Source: Kytococcus schroeteri
GTDB lineage: Bacteria > Actinomycetota > Actinomycetes > Actinomycetales > Dermatophilaceae
NCBI RefSeq assembly: GCF_002847825.1
Contig: NZ_PKIZ01000003.1
Span: 1 to 64,000, forward strand
Direction of reading: 5' to 3'
Length of the DNA: 64,000 nt
Below, piece after piece: positions 39,601-47,360 of the stretch; within the stretch, counting starts at the first letter, position 1; every line of letters begins with the position of its first letter. Both the position numbers and the translations under genes were made by a program. A model generated the notes under the pieces. It did not search any database. It was not told where the DNA came from and saw only the letters and a program-made list of their open reading frames with translations.

Positions 39601-40582
39601 CCGGCCGGAGAACGCGCAGGCCGCGTTCACCCGTATCAAGGGCTCCGGGCAGCCCGCGGCGTGGGTGGAGGAGCAGACCGCCGCCGGCCACGGGTTCGTG
39701 GTGGGCGGCACGGCGTGGACCTTCGCCAACCCCGCCCTGGATGCCGAGGGACTGGACCTGCTGGTGGTGGACGAGGCCGGCCAGTTCTCCCTGGCGCCGC
39801 TGCTGGCCGCCAGCCGGGCCGCCCGCAACCTCCTGCTGCTCGGCGACCCGCAGCAGCTGCCGCAGGTCTCCCAGGGCATCCACCCCGAGCCGCTCGACGA
39901 CTCCGCGCTCGGCTGGCTCATCGGCTCCGAGCACGTGCTGCCCGAGCGGTTCGGCTACTTCCTGGACACCACCTGGCGCATGCACCCCGAGCTCACCCGC
40001 CGCGTCTCCGCCCTGGCCTACGACGGCCGGCTGCGCTCCCACGAGCAGGTGACCGCCGGCCGCCGCATCGAGGGGGTGACCCCCGGCCTGCACGTGCGCG
40101 TGGTGGACCACCAGGACAACGCCGTGGCCAGCCCCGAGGAGGCCGACGAGGTGCTGCGGGTCGTGCAGGACCTGCTGGGCCGCACGCTCACCGACGAGAA
40201 CCTGCCGGCCGGCGAGCAGCAGCGCCCCCTCACCGAGGCCGACGTGCTGGTGGTGGCGCCGTACAACGCGCAGGTCGCCCTGCTGCGCACCACCCTGGAG
40301 CGGGCCGGTCTGGGCGAGGTGGCCGTGGGCACCGTGGACGCCTTCCAGGGCCAGGAGGCCCCGGTGGTGGTGCTCTCCATGACCGCATCGGCCCGCGACC
40401 GGGTCTCGCGCGGCATGGCCTTCCTGTTCGACGTGCACCGCCTCAACGTGGCCGTCTCCCGCGGACAGGTGGCCGCGTACGTGGTGCGCTCGGCGGCGCT
40501 CACCGACATCGCGCCGGCCTCGCCGCACGACCTGCTCACCCTGGGCGCCTTCCTGGAGCTCACCGCCGAATCCACCGGCTGA
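36698..40582 (+). CDS. TM0106-family RecB-like nuclease fused to DNA2/UPF1-type helicase
   Basis: A 1294-residue protein of the TM0106 family. The N-terminal RecB-like nuclease has GMADFVVRTPEGWRVGDTKLA (metal-binding DxK core), followed by a cysteine cluster (CGRCDVC, ~228-236). An RNase H/DEDD-like region is seen at DVFFDFEGDPLW and YHYAAYEVTALKRL. The C-terminal superfamily 1 helicase has Walker A VQGPPGTGKTYLGS (~911), motif II LLVVDEAGQFS (~1026), LLLGDPQQLPQVSQG, motif V GTVDAFQGQEAPVVVLSM and motif VI RLNVAVSRGQ. The order and length fit the family, proposed to act in DNA repair or defence. The linker between the two halves (~570-590) contains a 41-bp palindrome. Start: ATG 36698 after TAGGGT. 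Confidence 0.9.
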   Translation: MFLLDDGTLATSAQDLRLASECEFALLHRVDVTLGRAPREVADDPMADRLAELGTAHETRELERLRERFGAGVVTGERPRGFTWNALADGMAWTVQQCRRPDVQVVHQAPVLLEGTTADGTPLLPLSGMADFVVRTPEGWRVGDTKLAAHSTVASMLQVAAYAEALTRQGVPVAPEVELVLGTGAVDAHPLGPTAAVVRDRWARLSRLVTAHREGGASVVWGAEGVAACGRCDVCAPRAAAGDDLLGVARMSMPRRKALHAHGITTMAQLATAERGPRGIRQADFEALRDQAALQVRAREATAAAREADPAAPEVVLSEVISAEALAALPAPSPGDVFFDFEGDPLWRPAPGAPSGLEYLFGVEVLDVPEGADVVGGDDPAAYGPPDEHGARYRAWWAHDRAEEGRALADFLDWLAARRRRYPDLHVYHYAAYEVTALKRLTAVHGIGAEQLDDLLRQHVFVDLYATVRAGVRVSQASYSIKKLEPLYMPARGADGVTGGADSIVEYQRYCTARDAGEAERAAGMLERIRAYNELDCESTWRLRDWLLAQRDAVADASGAEGACPECTGTENRTGAELDSRVQHRCGVHAQGDGGGPDGDAEEPGPTVPEPALPETPEATASDRWAAAQEAEERFRALGLPPAGERTGAEQALAMVGAAPQYYRREHKPHWWGHFERLALPVAEWPLTSGVATVDRATWTDEWERPTPRSNPRRTLEVRVDTGGRPVPPGTGLVAVFGAPHPQGLVPEGGYPHVAWPSSAEVTDSRTDAATGLQVCTVTVPCPRPRADRPEVPPTDAVPVGFGPTAPPSTTHLDAALLELAAGVLAHRDASSTEPLPATAGLDVLARRAPRIDGEAPTGEDGPGGDTGSDTTPGPDARRTLLPQVGDPGIETPVDAVTAAVQMLQNSYLAVQGPPGTGKTYLGSRVVAALVARGWRVGVVAQSHAAVENFLAACVRAGVPDVRVGKQARPENAQAAFTRIKGSGQPAAWVEEQTAAGHGFVVGGTAWTFANPALDAEGLDLLVVDEAGQFSLAPLLAASRAARNLLLLGDPQQLPQVSQGIHPEPLDDSALGWLIGSEHVLPERFGYFLDTTWRMHPELTRRVSALAYDGRLRSHEQVTAGRRIEGVTPGLHVRVVDHQDNAVASPEEADEVLRVVQDLLGRTLTDENLPAGEQQRPLTEADVLVVAPYNAQVALLRTTLERAGLGEVAVGTVDAFQGQEAPVVVLSMTASARDRVSRGMAFLFDVHRLNVAVSRGQVAAYVVRSAALTDIAPASPHDLLTLGAFLELTAESTG
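38415..38455. repeat. 41-bp perfect palindrome inside helicase gene
   Basis: Arms 38415-38434 and 38436-38455 are perfectly complementary (20 bp) around one central A. It codes residues ~573-586 of the nuclease/helicase in the variable linker, between a Cys pair (CPEC) and the second conserved half. It is less GC-rich than its surroundings. Confidence 0.9.
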
Positions 40583-40654
40583 GGGAGGCCGTTGAGCCCC
40601 CGCGCGGTCGAGCGGGATTGGCGCGCAGACCCCCGGGGGCCGCACACTTCTCCG

Positions 40655-42151
40655 ATGCCCACTGAACCGCTCCACCCCTCCACCTCCGGCGCCTCGCCGG
40701 CCAGCCGCCTGCCCGGCACCGCCGCCGAGTCCGGCTCGCAGGTGGTCATGCTCGCCCTCGTCGCCGCGCTCGGCGGCTTCCTGTTCGGCTTCGACTCCGC
40801 CGTCATCAACGGTGGCGTCAACGCCATCCAGCACCGCTTCGGCCTGTCGTCCTCCCTCATCGGCTTCACCGTGGCCATCGCCCTCCTCGGCGCGATGGTG
40901 GGTGCCTGGTTCGCCGGCACCGTCTCCGACCGCATCGGCCGCACCCGCGCCATGGTCGTGGCCGCCGTGCTGTTCACCGCCTCCTCGCTGGGCTGCTTCC
41001 TCACCGTCTCGGAGTGGGACCTCATGGCCTGGCGCTTCGTCGGCGGTGCCGGCATCGGCATGGCCTCCGTGCTGGCCCCGGCGTACATCGCCGAGATCTC
41101 CCCGGCCCGCATCCGCGGCAAGCTCGGCTCGCTGCAGCAGCTGGCCATCGTCATCGGCCTGTTCGCCGCCCTGCTGGTGGACGCCTGGCTGGCCGAGCTG
41201 GCCGGCGGCGCCGCGCAGGACCTGTGGTTCGGCCTCGAGGCCTGGCGCTGGATGTTCCTCTCCGGCGTGGTGCCGGCCGTGGTCTACGGCGTGCTCGCCC
41301 TGAGCATCCCCGAGTCCCCCCGCTACATGGTGGGCAAGGGCCAGGTGGAGAAGGCCCGCCGCCTGCTCATCGACGTCATCGGCACCCCCGAGGCCGAGGT
41401 GGAGGAGAAGGTGGCCGACATCCAGCGCACCCTCAACCTCGAGGAGCGCCAGTCGCTGTCCGACCTCAAGGGCGCCGCGGCCGGCCTCAAGCCCATCGTC
41501 TGGGTGGGCATCCTGCTGAGCGTCTTCCAGCAGTTCGTCGGCATCAACGTCATCTTCTACTTCGGTTCCACCCTGTGGCAGGCCGTCGGCTTCGAGGAGT
41601 CGCAGGCCCTGCTCATCAACGTGGGCACCTCGGTCACCAACATCGTGGTGACCATCGTGGCCATCCTGCTGGTGGACCGGGTGGGCCGCCGCCCGCTGCT
41701 GCTGGCCGGTTCGGCGGGCATGTTCCTCTCCCTGGCCACGATGGCGGTGGCGTTCTCCCAGGCCGTGGTGAGCGGCTCGGGTGAGACGCACACCGTCTCC
41801 CTGCCCGAGCCGTGGGGCGTCATCGCCCTGGTGGCGGCCAACCTGTTCATCGTGGCCTTCGGCATCACCTGGGGCCCGGTGGTGTGGGTGCTGCTGGGCG
41901 AGATGTTCCCCAACAAGATCCGCTCCCTGGCCCTCGGCGTGGCCGCTGCCGCGCAGTGGCTGGCCAACTTCGCCATCACCATGAGCTTCCCGCGCCTGGC
42001 CGAGGTGTCGCTCACCCTGGCCTACGGCCTGTACGCCGCGTTCGCCCTGCTCTCGCTGCTGTTCGTGTGGCGCTACGTGCAGGAGACCAACGGCAAGGAG
42101 CTGGAGGACATGGGCGAGGAGGCCATCGACGCCGTGCCCGCCCACGCCTGA
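40655..42151 (+). CDS. Sugar porter-family MFS transporter
   Basis: A 498-residue, 12-helix transporter of the sugar porter family (XylE/GalP/IolT-like), importing a sugar or polyol with protons. Signatures: GGFLFGFDSAVINGG in helix 1, the DRIGRTRAM loop between helices 2 and 3, PESPRYMVGKG before the central loop, QQFVGINVIFYFGSTLW in helix 7, DRVGRRPLLLAG between helices 8 and 9, and QETNGKELEDM at the end (family form PETKG). Start: ATG 40655, 70 bp after the helicase stop; the frame upstream is non-coding. The exact sugar is not readable. Confidence 0.92.
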   Translation: MPTEPLHPSTSGASPASRLPGTAAESGSQVVMLALVAALGGFLFGFDSAVINGGVNAIQHRFGLSSSLIGFTVAIALLGAMVGAWFAGTVSDRIGRTRAMVVAAVLFTASSLGCFLTVSEWDLMAWRFVGGAGIGMASVLAPAYIAEISPARIRGKLGSLQQLAIVIGLFAALLVDAWLAELAGGAAQDLWFGLEAWRWMFLSGVVPAVVYGVLALSIPESPRYMVGKGQVEKARRLLIDVIGTPEAEVEEKVADIQRTLNLEERQSLSDLKGAAAGLKPIVWVGILLSVFQQFVGINVIFYFGSTLWQAVGFEESQALLINVGTSVTNIVVTIVAILLVDRVGRRPLLLAGSAGMFLSLATMAVAFSQAVVSGSGETHTVSLPEPWGVIALVAANLFIVAFGITWGPVVWVLLGEMFPNKIRSLALGVAAAAQWLANFAITMSFPRLAEVSLTLAYGLYAAFALLSLLFVWRYVQETNGKELEDMGEEAIDAVPAHA

Positions 42152-42190
42152 CACGCACGCCCCGTGGCCAGGTCACGGATTGGCAACGAT

Positions 42191-42222
42191 GGGGCCCCAC
42201 CGCGACGTCGCGGTGGGGCCCC
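42191..42222. terminator. 32-bp perfect palindrome, terminator of sugar porter
   Basis: Self-complementary over its full 32 bases (16-bp arms meeting at GAC|GTC), 40 bp after the sugar porter stop and just before the Nramp-like gene. Confidence 0.75.
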
Positions 42223-42249
42223 GTCTGCGTCCGGCGGCAGGGTGCTGCC

Positions 42250-43536
42250 ATGTCGACCGCACTGCCCGACTCCCGCACGTCCGCGCCACCCGGCGCCCCC
42301 AGCACCTGGCGCTCCCGCGTCGCCGCCCTGGGCCCCGGCCTGCTCATGGCCTCGGCCGCCATCGGCGGTTCCCACCTGGTGAGCTCCACCCAGGCCGGCG
42401 CCCTGTTCCAGTGGCAGCTGGTGGGCCTGGTCGTGGCCGCCAACGTGCTCAAGTACCCCTTCTTCCGCTTCGGCGCCCAGTACACGGTGGAGACCGGCCA
42501 CAACCTCGTGGAGGGCTACGCCCGCAAGGGCCGCGGCTACCTTTGGGTGTTCTTCCTGCTCTGCGTGGTCTCGGCCGTCATCGCCGCCGCCGGCGTGGGC
42601 ATCCTGTGCGCGGTCATCCTGAAGTTCGCCCTGCCCGCCTCGTGGTCCCTGAGCGTGCCGTGGGTGGCCGGTCTCATGATGCTGTCGGTCTGGGTGATCC
42701 TGCTGGCCGGCCGCTTCCCCGCCCTGGACGGCCTCACCAAGGTGATCGTCGTCATCCTCACCACGGTCACGGTGCTCACCGTGGTGGTGGCCGCCGCCAA
42801 GGGCCCGCAGGGCGCCGCCGACGCGGTGGCCGCGAGCCCGTGGACGCTGGCCTCGGTGCCCTTCCTCGTGGCACTCGTGGGCTGGATGCCGGCCCCCATC
42901 GAGATCTCGGCCCTGCAGTCGCTGTGGGTGGCCGAGAAGCAGCGCCGCACCCCGTCCACGGCGCGCGACGTGCTGTGGGACTTCAACGTGGGCTACGTGG
43001 TCACCACCGTGCTGGCGGTCTTCTTCCTGGCCATGGGCGCCCTGGTGCAGTTCGGCACCGGGGTGGAGATCAAGATGGCCGGCGGCGCGTACATCCCGCA
43101 ACTCATCAGCATGTACACCGCCACCATGGGCGAGTGGAGCCGCCCGCTCATGGCGCTGCTCGCGTTCGTGGTCATGTACGGCACCACCATCACCGTGGTG
43201 GACGGGTACGGCCGCGCGTGCGCCGAGTCCCTGCACCACCTGCGCCGCGGCGGGGGCAACGCCGGGCGCACCGCGGTCATCCTGTGGAGCACCCTCATCG
43301 CGGTGGCGTCGCTGGCCGTCATCCTGTGGTTCAGCGCCCAGATGGGCGAGCTGCTGCGCTTCTCGATGATGGTGGCCTTCGTCACCGCGCCGGTGTTCGC
43401 GTGGCTCAACTTCAGCCTGGTGCGCCGCGAGGAGCACCTGCCCGCGTGGCTGCGCGCCCTCTCGTGGGTGGGCCTGGTCTTCCTCGCCGGCTTCACCGTG
43501 TTCTTCCTCGCCACCGAGGTGGGGCTGGTCGGCTGA
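42250..43536 (+). CDS. Nramp-superfamily transporter lacking canonical metal motifs
   Basis: A 428-residue, 11-12-helix protein of the Nramp fold. The first helix reads LGPGLLMASAAIGGSHLVSS, where classical Mn/Fe transporters have DPGN; helix 6 reads ALVGWMPAPIEISALQ, where they have the MPH metal-binding motif. It therefore belongs to a divergent Nramp group whose substrate may be Mg, Al, a proton-linked solute or something else. Other landmarks: YPFFRFGAQYTVETGHNLVEGY after helix 2 and FVVMYGTTITVVDGYGRA. Start: ATG 42250, with a possible ribosome site GGCAGGG. The gene stands alone between two hairpins. Confidence 0.82.
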   Translation: MSTALPDSRTSAPPGAPSTWRSRVAALGPGLLMASAAIGGSHLVSSTQAGALFQWQLVGLVVAANVLKYPFFRFGAQYTVETGHNLVEGYARKGRGYLWVFFLLCVVSAVIAAAGVGILCAVILKFALPASWSLSVPWVAGLMMLSVWVILLAGRFPALDGLTKVIVVILTTVTVLTVVVAAAKGPQGAADAVAASPWTLASVPFLVALVGWMPAPIEISALQSLWVAEKQRRTPSTARDVLWDFNVGYVVTTVLAVFFLAMGALVQFGTGVEIKMAGGAYIPQLISMYTATMGEWSRPLMALLAFVVMYGTTITVVDGYGRACAESLHHLRRGGGNAGRTAVILWSTLIAVASLAVILWFSAQMGELLRFSMMVAFVTAPVFAWLNFSLVRREEHLPAWLRALSWVGLVFLAGFTVFFLATEVGLVG

Positions 43537-43566
43537 GCCGCGTCCCGTCGTCCCCGGAACACGCGC

Positions 43567-43599
43567 GAGGGGCGCCCACCGTGGTGGTGGGCGCCCCTC
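43567..43599. terminator. Bidirectional stem-loop terminator
   Basis: Arms 43567-43580 and 43586-43599 (14 bp, perfect) with a 5-base loop between two convergent genes. Confidence 0.85.
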
Positions 43600-43618
43600 C
43601 GCGCCGTGGGGGCGGGGC

Positions 43619-44017
43619 TCAGGCCTCGCTGAGGCCGATCAGGATCGGGACGCCGATGCCCAGGCCGAACATCAGCACGAACAGCGCACCGAGGAACAGG
43701 GTGATGAGTCCGCCGATGATGCCCATCACCCAGCCGGCTGTCACGAGGCCCTCGTTGCGATAGCGCCCCGGCTGCGAGCGGATGTCACGGCGGGCCCGGT
43801 TGCCCATCACCCAGGCCAGGAACCCGATGGGCGGGAACGCGATGAGGCTCAGCAGACCCGTCACGAACACGGGCACGCCGTCGGGGTGCTCCTCCTGGCC
43901 GGGACCGCCCGGGTACGGGCCGTACGCACCCGGAACGACGGCCGGCTGGGAGGACGGGTTGAGCTGCGGGCGGGACTGCTCGCCGGCAGGGGGACCGCTG
44001 GGGCTGCTGGGAGTCAT
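43619..44017 (-). CDS. DUF4190-like small membrane protein
   Basis: A 132-residue protein. A Pro/Gly/Ser-rich cytoplasmic N-terminus (AYGPYPGGPGQEEH) leads to two predicted helices: GVPVFVTGLLSLIAFPPIGFLAWVMG and the C-terminal WVMGIIGGLITLFLGALFVLMFG, joined by GNRARRDIRSQPGRYRNEGL. This two-helix pattern with the intervening basic loop is typical of DUF4190 proteins, whose function is unknown. Start: ATG 44017, seven bases after TACGCT; it therefore has its own leaderless promoter although it follows tusA on the same strand. Confidence 0.8.
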   Translation of the reverse strand: MTPSSPSGPPAGEQSRPQLNPSSQPAVVPGAYGPYPGGPGQEEHPDGVPVFVTGLLSLIAFPPIGFLAWVMGNRARRDIRSQPGRYRNEGLVTAGWVMGIIGGLITLFLGALFVLMFGLGIGVPILIGLSEA

Positions 44018-44024
44018 GTCCCCG

Positions 44025-44030
44025 AGCGTA
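44025..44030 (-). promoter_or_regulatory. -10 box of DUF4190-like gene
   Basis: TACGCT (minus strand) ends seven bases before ATG 44017. Confidence 0.55.
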
Positions 44031-44045
44031 GGCCCCAGCGGCGGC

Positions 44046-44276
44046 TCACCTCCCCTTGCGGACGGTGATCGTCCACGCGGCGTCACCCGTGCGGTCGAAG
44101 GCCGTCACCTCGTGGCCGTCCTCGGCGGCCCACTGGGGCAGGCTCTCGGTGGCCTGCGTGCAGTCGAAGTCGATGCGCAGCTGGTCGCCCACCTGCAGCT
44201 GCTCCATGGCGCGGCGTGCGTCCACGAGCGGGAAGGGGCAGACGTCCCCGGCGGTGTCGAGGGCGTAGGTGGTCAC
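44046..44276 (-). CDS. tusA: TusA/YeeD-like sulfur carrier protein
   Basis: A 76-residue TusA-family protein. The sulfur-carrying cysteine is in the CPxP motif (GDVCPFPLVDARRAM, Cys13), and the fold continues with DQLRIDFDCTQATESLPQWA. These proteins pass persulfide sulfur; when next to YeeE/YedE genes they are thought to accept sulfur from imported thiosulfate. Start: GTG 44276 with a strong CCAGGAGGA. It follows the yeeE-like gene by 90 bp on the same strand, so both are likely one transcript. Confidence 0.9.
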   Translation of the reverse strand: MTTYALDTAGDVCPFPLVDARRAMEQLQVGDQLRIDFDCTQATESLPQWAAEDGHEVTAFDRTGDAAWTITVRKGR

Positions 44277-44366
44277 GGGGTCCTCCTGGGGGAGTCGGGG
44301 GTCGGTGTCGGTGTCGAGGGGAGTGCTGGGGCGAGCGCGTCACCGCACCCGCCCCAGCGGGACGTC

Positions 44367-45094
44367 TCAGCCGACGGGGGTGAGCACCGGGGCGGGGCGC
44401 TCGTCCACCGGGGTGAGGGCCGGAGCGGGGCGCTCGTCCACCGGGGTGAGGGCCGGAGCGGGGCGCTCGTCCACCGGGGTGAGGGCCGGAGCGGGGCGCT
44501 CGGTGGCGGGCTGGTCCGCCGCGTCGGCCCTGGCGGTACGGCCCTGACGGGCGGTCACGAACAGGCGCGTGCCCACGTCGGCGCCCAGCAGCATCGAGCC
44601 GGTGGCGCCCCACCCCCCCAGCTGAGCTGGGCGGTGGCCACCATGCCGTGGCCCACGGTGCAGCCGCCGGCCAGCGGGCCGTACTTCATGACCGCGGCCG
44701 AGAGGGCGAAGAAGATGAGGGCGAACCAGCTGCCCACCAGGCCCTCGCCGGCCCGGTAGTAGGTGCCGGTGGCGCACCCTCCGGCGGCGATGATGCCGGC
44801 GCCGAACACCAGGCCACCCACCGCGGCGGCACCCAGCGGCAGCGGGTCCACCTCGGGCGCGACCACGCCGGTGGCGGTGAGCGCGAGGTAGCCCACGGCG
44901 TGCAGGGCGATGACCAGGCCGAAGGCGGTGAGCCAGCGCGTTGAGCCGCTGAGCCACACGTCGCGGAAGGCGCCGGTGACGCAGAAGCGGCCGCGTTGCA
45001 TGACGAGACCGAGCAGGGCGCCGACGAGGAGGCCGGTGAGGACCACGGAGAACTCCCAAGGGATCGATGAGGGGTCGGGACGGTGCGGTCGCAC
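44367..45094 (-). pseudogene. YeeE/YedE-family thiosulfate transporter, frameshifted at a G7 tract
   Basis: A YeeE/YedE sulfur-transport protein coded in two frames. Frame 1 (45094 to about 44630) has about five helices with the conserved cysteines of the family: QRGRFCVTGAFRD, IIAAGGCATGTYYRAGEG and PLAGGCTVGHGMVA, then TAQLSWGG. There seven consecutive G bases (minus strand) break the frame; an eighth would restore it. Frame 2 continues GATGSMLLGADVGTRLFV, then a tail of 11-residue repeats (DERPAPALTPV) to the stop at 44367. Without correction, frame 1 ends near 44555 with an unrelated C-terminus and lacks the final helix. Phase variation, a sequence error or real decay are all possible. 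GTG 45094 is the best start. It lies upstream of tusA. Confidence 0.8.
44377..44501. repeat. 33-bp tandem repeats coding the YeeE tail
   Basis: Units at 44377-44409, 44410-44442 and 44443-44475 plus a partial fourth to ~44501. Copies 2 and 3 are identical and copy 1 differs slightly. Each codes 11 residues (DERPAPALTPV), so changes in copy number keep the frame. Confidence 0.88.
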
Positions 45095-45261
45095 GACCGC
45101 CCCACCATGGGATCACGAGGCGTGTTCTTTCTCCAAACCCTGTGTTACTCATCACGCCGCGCGAGCCCCTCCGACCATCGCGCCGGCCCGCGCCCGACCC
45201 CACGGACCGCCCCCACATGCCCTACGGTTCTGCGCACTCACCCATCCCCGAGAGGACCCCC
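45095..45261. promoter_or_regulatory. AT-richer divergent promoter region (yeeE / amino-acid permease)
   Basis: 167 bp between divergent genes. The core 45121-45160 is clearly richer in A/T, with runs such as TTCTTTCTCC and TGTTACTC, and GGCGTG/CACGCC arms about 28 bp apart. It must hold both promoters, but -10 boxes cannot be fixed with confidence. Confidence 0.4.
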
Positions 45262-46671
45262 GTGGCCACCCCCCTGCCCCCCGCCCCCGCGGAGGACGCC
45301 GCAGCGCCCCGCGCCCTCGACCGCGGCCTCAGCACGCGGCACGTCATGTTCATCGCGCTCGGCACCGCCATCGGCACCGGGCTCTTCCTCGGTTCCGCCG
45401 GCGCCATCCAGGTGGCCGGCCCCGCCGTGCTCGTGGCCTACGCCCTGGCCGGCGCGGCCATCTACGTGGTCATGCGCGCCCTGGGCGAGATGGTCGTGCG
45501 CCAGCCGGACGCCACGAGCTTCGTGGACTTCACCGAGCGCTACCTGGGCCGTGTCCCGGGCTTCGTGCTCGGCTGGATCTTCGCCCTGGAGATGCTCCTG
45601 GTGGGCATCGCCGACGCCACCGCCCTGCGCATCTACCTGGGCCGCTGGTGGCCCGCGGTGCCCGGCTGGGTGTGGATCGCCGGCGTCATCGCCCTGGTGC
45701 TGCTGCTCAACGTCGCCGCCGTGCGGTACTTCGGCGAGGCCGAGTTCTGGCTCACCCTGCTCAAGGTGGGCGCCATCGTGGCCATGATCCTGCTCGGCCT
45801 GGGCCTGCTCGCCTCCGGGTCCGGCCTGCCCGGCAGCCAGCCGAGCATCTCCCACCTGTGGGAGCACGGGGGCTTCGCCCCGCACGGCATCAGCGGCATC
45901 GTCATGTCCCTGACCATCGTGGTGTTCGCCTTCGGCGGCGTGGAGACCGTGGGCCTCACCGCGGCCGAGGCACGGGACCCCCGCACGGCCATCCCCAAGG
46001 CCATCAACACGGTGCCCTGGCGCATCCTCATCTTCTACGTGGGGTCCGTGGGCATCATGCTGGCGCTGGCCCCGTGGAACAGCATCGACGGGGAGCAGTC
46101 CCCCTTCGTCCAGGTGCTCGATGCCGTGGGCCTGCCCGCCGCCGGCCACGTGCTCAACGCCGTGGTCATCATCGCGGCGTTCTCCGCGCTCAACGCCATC
46201 GTCTTCGCCACCGCCCGCACCCTCTACGGCCTGGCCGACCACGGTCGCGCCCCGGCCGCACTGCGCCACGTGGGCGCCCAGGGCGTGCCCACCGGCGCCA
46301 TCACCGTGGTGGGTGCGGGCCTGGTACTGGGGCTGGTGGCCAACGTCATCTGGCCCGGCGTGATCTTCATGCTGCTGGCGTCGCTGGCCAGCTTCACCAC
46401 CATCTTCGTGTGGGGGACGATCCTCGTGGCGCACTTCGTGATGCGCCGCCAGGTGGCCCGCGGCCGGCTGGAGCGCGGCGAGTTCGCGATGCCCGGGTGG
46501 CCCCTGCCCTCCCTGCTGGCACTGGCCTTCTTCGCCGTCGTGCTGGTGGCCATGGCCCTCTCGCCCGACACCCGCCCCGCGCTGGTGGCCGGCGCCGTCG
46601 CACTGGTGGTGCTCTCCGGGCTGGGCGTGCTCACGGTGCGCCACCAGGAGCGCGCGGGCCAGCGCGCCTGA
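45262..46671 (+). CDS. APC-family amino-acid permease
   Basis: A 469-residue, 12-helix permease of the amino acid transporter family (AAT: GabP/ProY/AnsP-like). Signatures: LSTRHVMFIALGTAIGTGLFLGS in helix 1, the APC motif around GAAIYVVMRALGEMVV, VVFAFGGVETVGLTAAEARDP in helix 6, and NAIVFATARTLYGLADHGRAP between helices 8 and 9. It would import an amino acid with protons. Start: GTG 45262 with GAGAGGA seven bases upstream; the in-frame ATG at 45217 lies farther from any ribosome site. It is divergent from the yeeE gene. Confidence 0.92.
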   Translation: MATPLPPAPAEDAAAPRALDRGLSTRHVMFIALGTAIGTGLFLGSAGAIQVAGPAVLVAYALAGAAIYVVMRALGEMVVRQPDATSFVDFTERYLGRVPGFVLGWIFALEMLLVGIADATALRIYLGRWWPAVPGWVWIAGVIALVLLLNVAAVRYFGEAEFWLTLLKVGAIVAMILLGLGLLASGSGLPGSQPSISHLWEHGGFAPHGISGIVMSLTIVVFAFGGVETVGLTAAEARDPRTAIPKAINTVPWRILIFYVGSVGIMLALAPWNSIDGEQSPFVQVLDAVGLPAAGHVLNAVVIIAAFSALNAIVFATARTLYGLADHGRAPAALRHVGAQGVPTGAITVVGAGLVLGLVANVIWPGVIFMLLASLASFTTIFVWGTILVAHFVMRRQVARGRLERGEFAMPGWPLPSLLALAFFAVVLVAMALSPDTRPALVAGAVALVVLSGLGVLTVRHQERAGQRA

Positions 46672-46686
46672 CCCGTCCCGCGTCCC

Positions 46687-46722
46687 CGCGCCCCGGCCGC
46701 CTCCCACAGGCGGCGGGGCGCG
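46687..46722 (+). terminator. Stem-loop after amino-acid permease
   Basis: About 14-bp GC stem (46687-46701 with 46709-46722) carrying one bulged base, 15 bp past the permease stop. Confidence 0.65.
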
Positions 46723-46730
46723 GTCGCCTC

Positions 46731-46764
46731 TAGGCTGCCGGGGAACCCACCACCACCCGGGAGG
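46731..46764 (+). promoter_or_regulatory. -10 box and ribosome site of haemerythrin gene
   Basis: TAGGCT (46731-46736) is followed 22 bases later by GGGAGG (46759-46764), four bases before ATG 46769. Unlike many neighbours, this gene has a leader with a ribosome site. Confidence 0.55.
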
Positions 46765-46768
46765 CCCC

Positions 46769-47356
46769 ATGGACATCTGCCAGATCATCCAGCGCCAGCA
46801 CGACGAGCAGCGCACCCTCTTCTCCTACCTCGAGGAGTGGGACCGCACCGACACCGAGGGCCTGGGCGCCGTGTGGAAGCGCCTGGCCATCCTGCTGGAG
46901 ACCCACGCCGAGGCCGAGGAGAAGTACTTCTACCCGCACCTGCTCACCCTGGGCACCGGCGGCGCGGACGCCCCGGACGCCGAGCACGAGATCGAGGACG
47001 CGCTGGAGGACCACAACTCCATCCGCGAGGCCGTGCGCCGCGCGGACGCCGAGGAGGTGGGCTCCGAGGCGTGGTGGAAGGCCGTGGTGGACGCCAACGT
47101 GGCCAACTCCACCCACATGGGCGAGGAGGAGCGCCAGGACCTGCTGGACTTCCGCCAGCAGGCATCGCTACAGCTGCGCCACGACATCGCCGTGGAGTTC
47201 CTGCGCTACGAGGCGCTCAAGGCTGCACGCGGCATCACCCCGCAGGACAAGGACCCGCAGGAGTGGATCGACGACCACGACGACGCCGACGCGCAGGCCA
47301 GCGATCGCGCCGGTGACGCGCCGAAGGAGAGCCTGCAGGCCTCCGAGACGGAGTGA
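46769..47356 (+). CDS. Haemerythrin HHE cation-binding domain protein
   Basis: A 195-residue protein with a haemerythrin-like four-helix bundle over ~1-145. Iron-ligand candidates are His in IIQRQHDEQ, His/Glu in LETHAEAEEKYFYPHL, His in LEDHNSIREA, and His/Glu in NSTHMGEEERQDLL. Such proteins bind a di-iron centre and may sense or store O2, NO or iron. The C-terminal ~50 residues are acidic and polar (WIDDHDDADAQAS) and outside the domain. Monocistronic, between two terminators/ends. Confidence 0.9.
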   Translation: MDICQIIQRQHDEQRTLFSYLEEWDRTDTEGLGAVWKRLAILLETHAEAEEKYFYPHLLTLGTGGADAPDAEHEIEDALEDHNSIREAVRRADAEEVGSEAWWKAVVDANVANSTHMGEEERQDLLDFRQQASLQLRHDIAVEFLRYEALKAARGITPQDKDPQEWIDDHDDADAQASDRAGDAPKESLQASETE

Positions 47357-47360
47357 GCCC

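Noticed and set aside
36509..42154. Minus-strand open frame of about 1880 codons
   Set aside because: Antisense to the nuclease/helicase and sugar porter, whose motifs and codon bias are clear; low-complexity composition.
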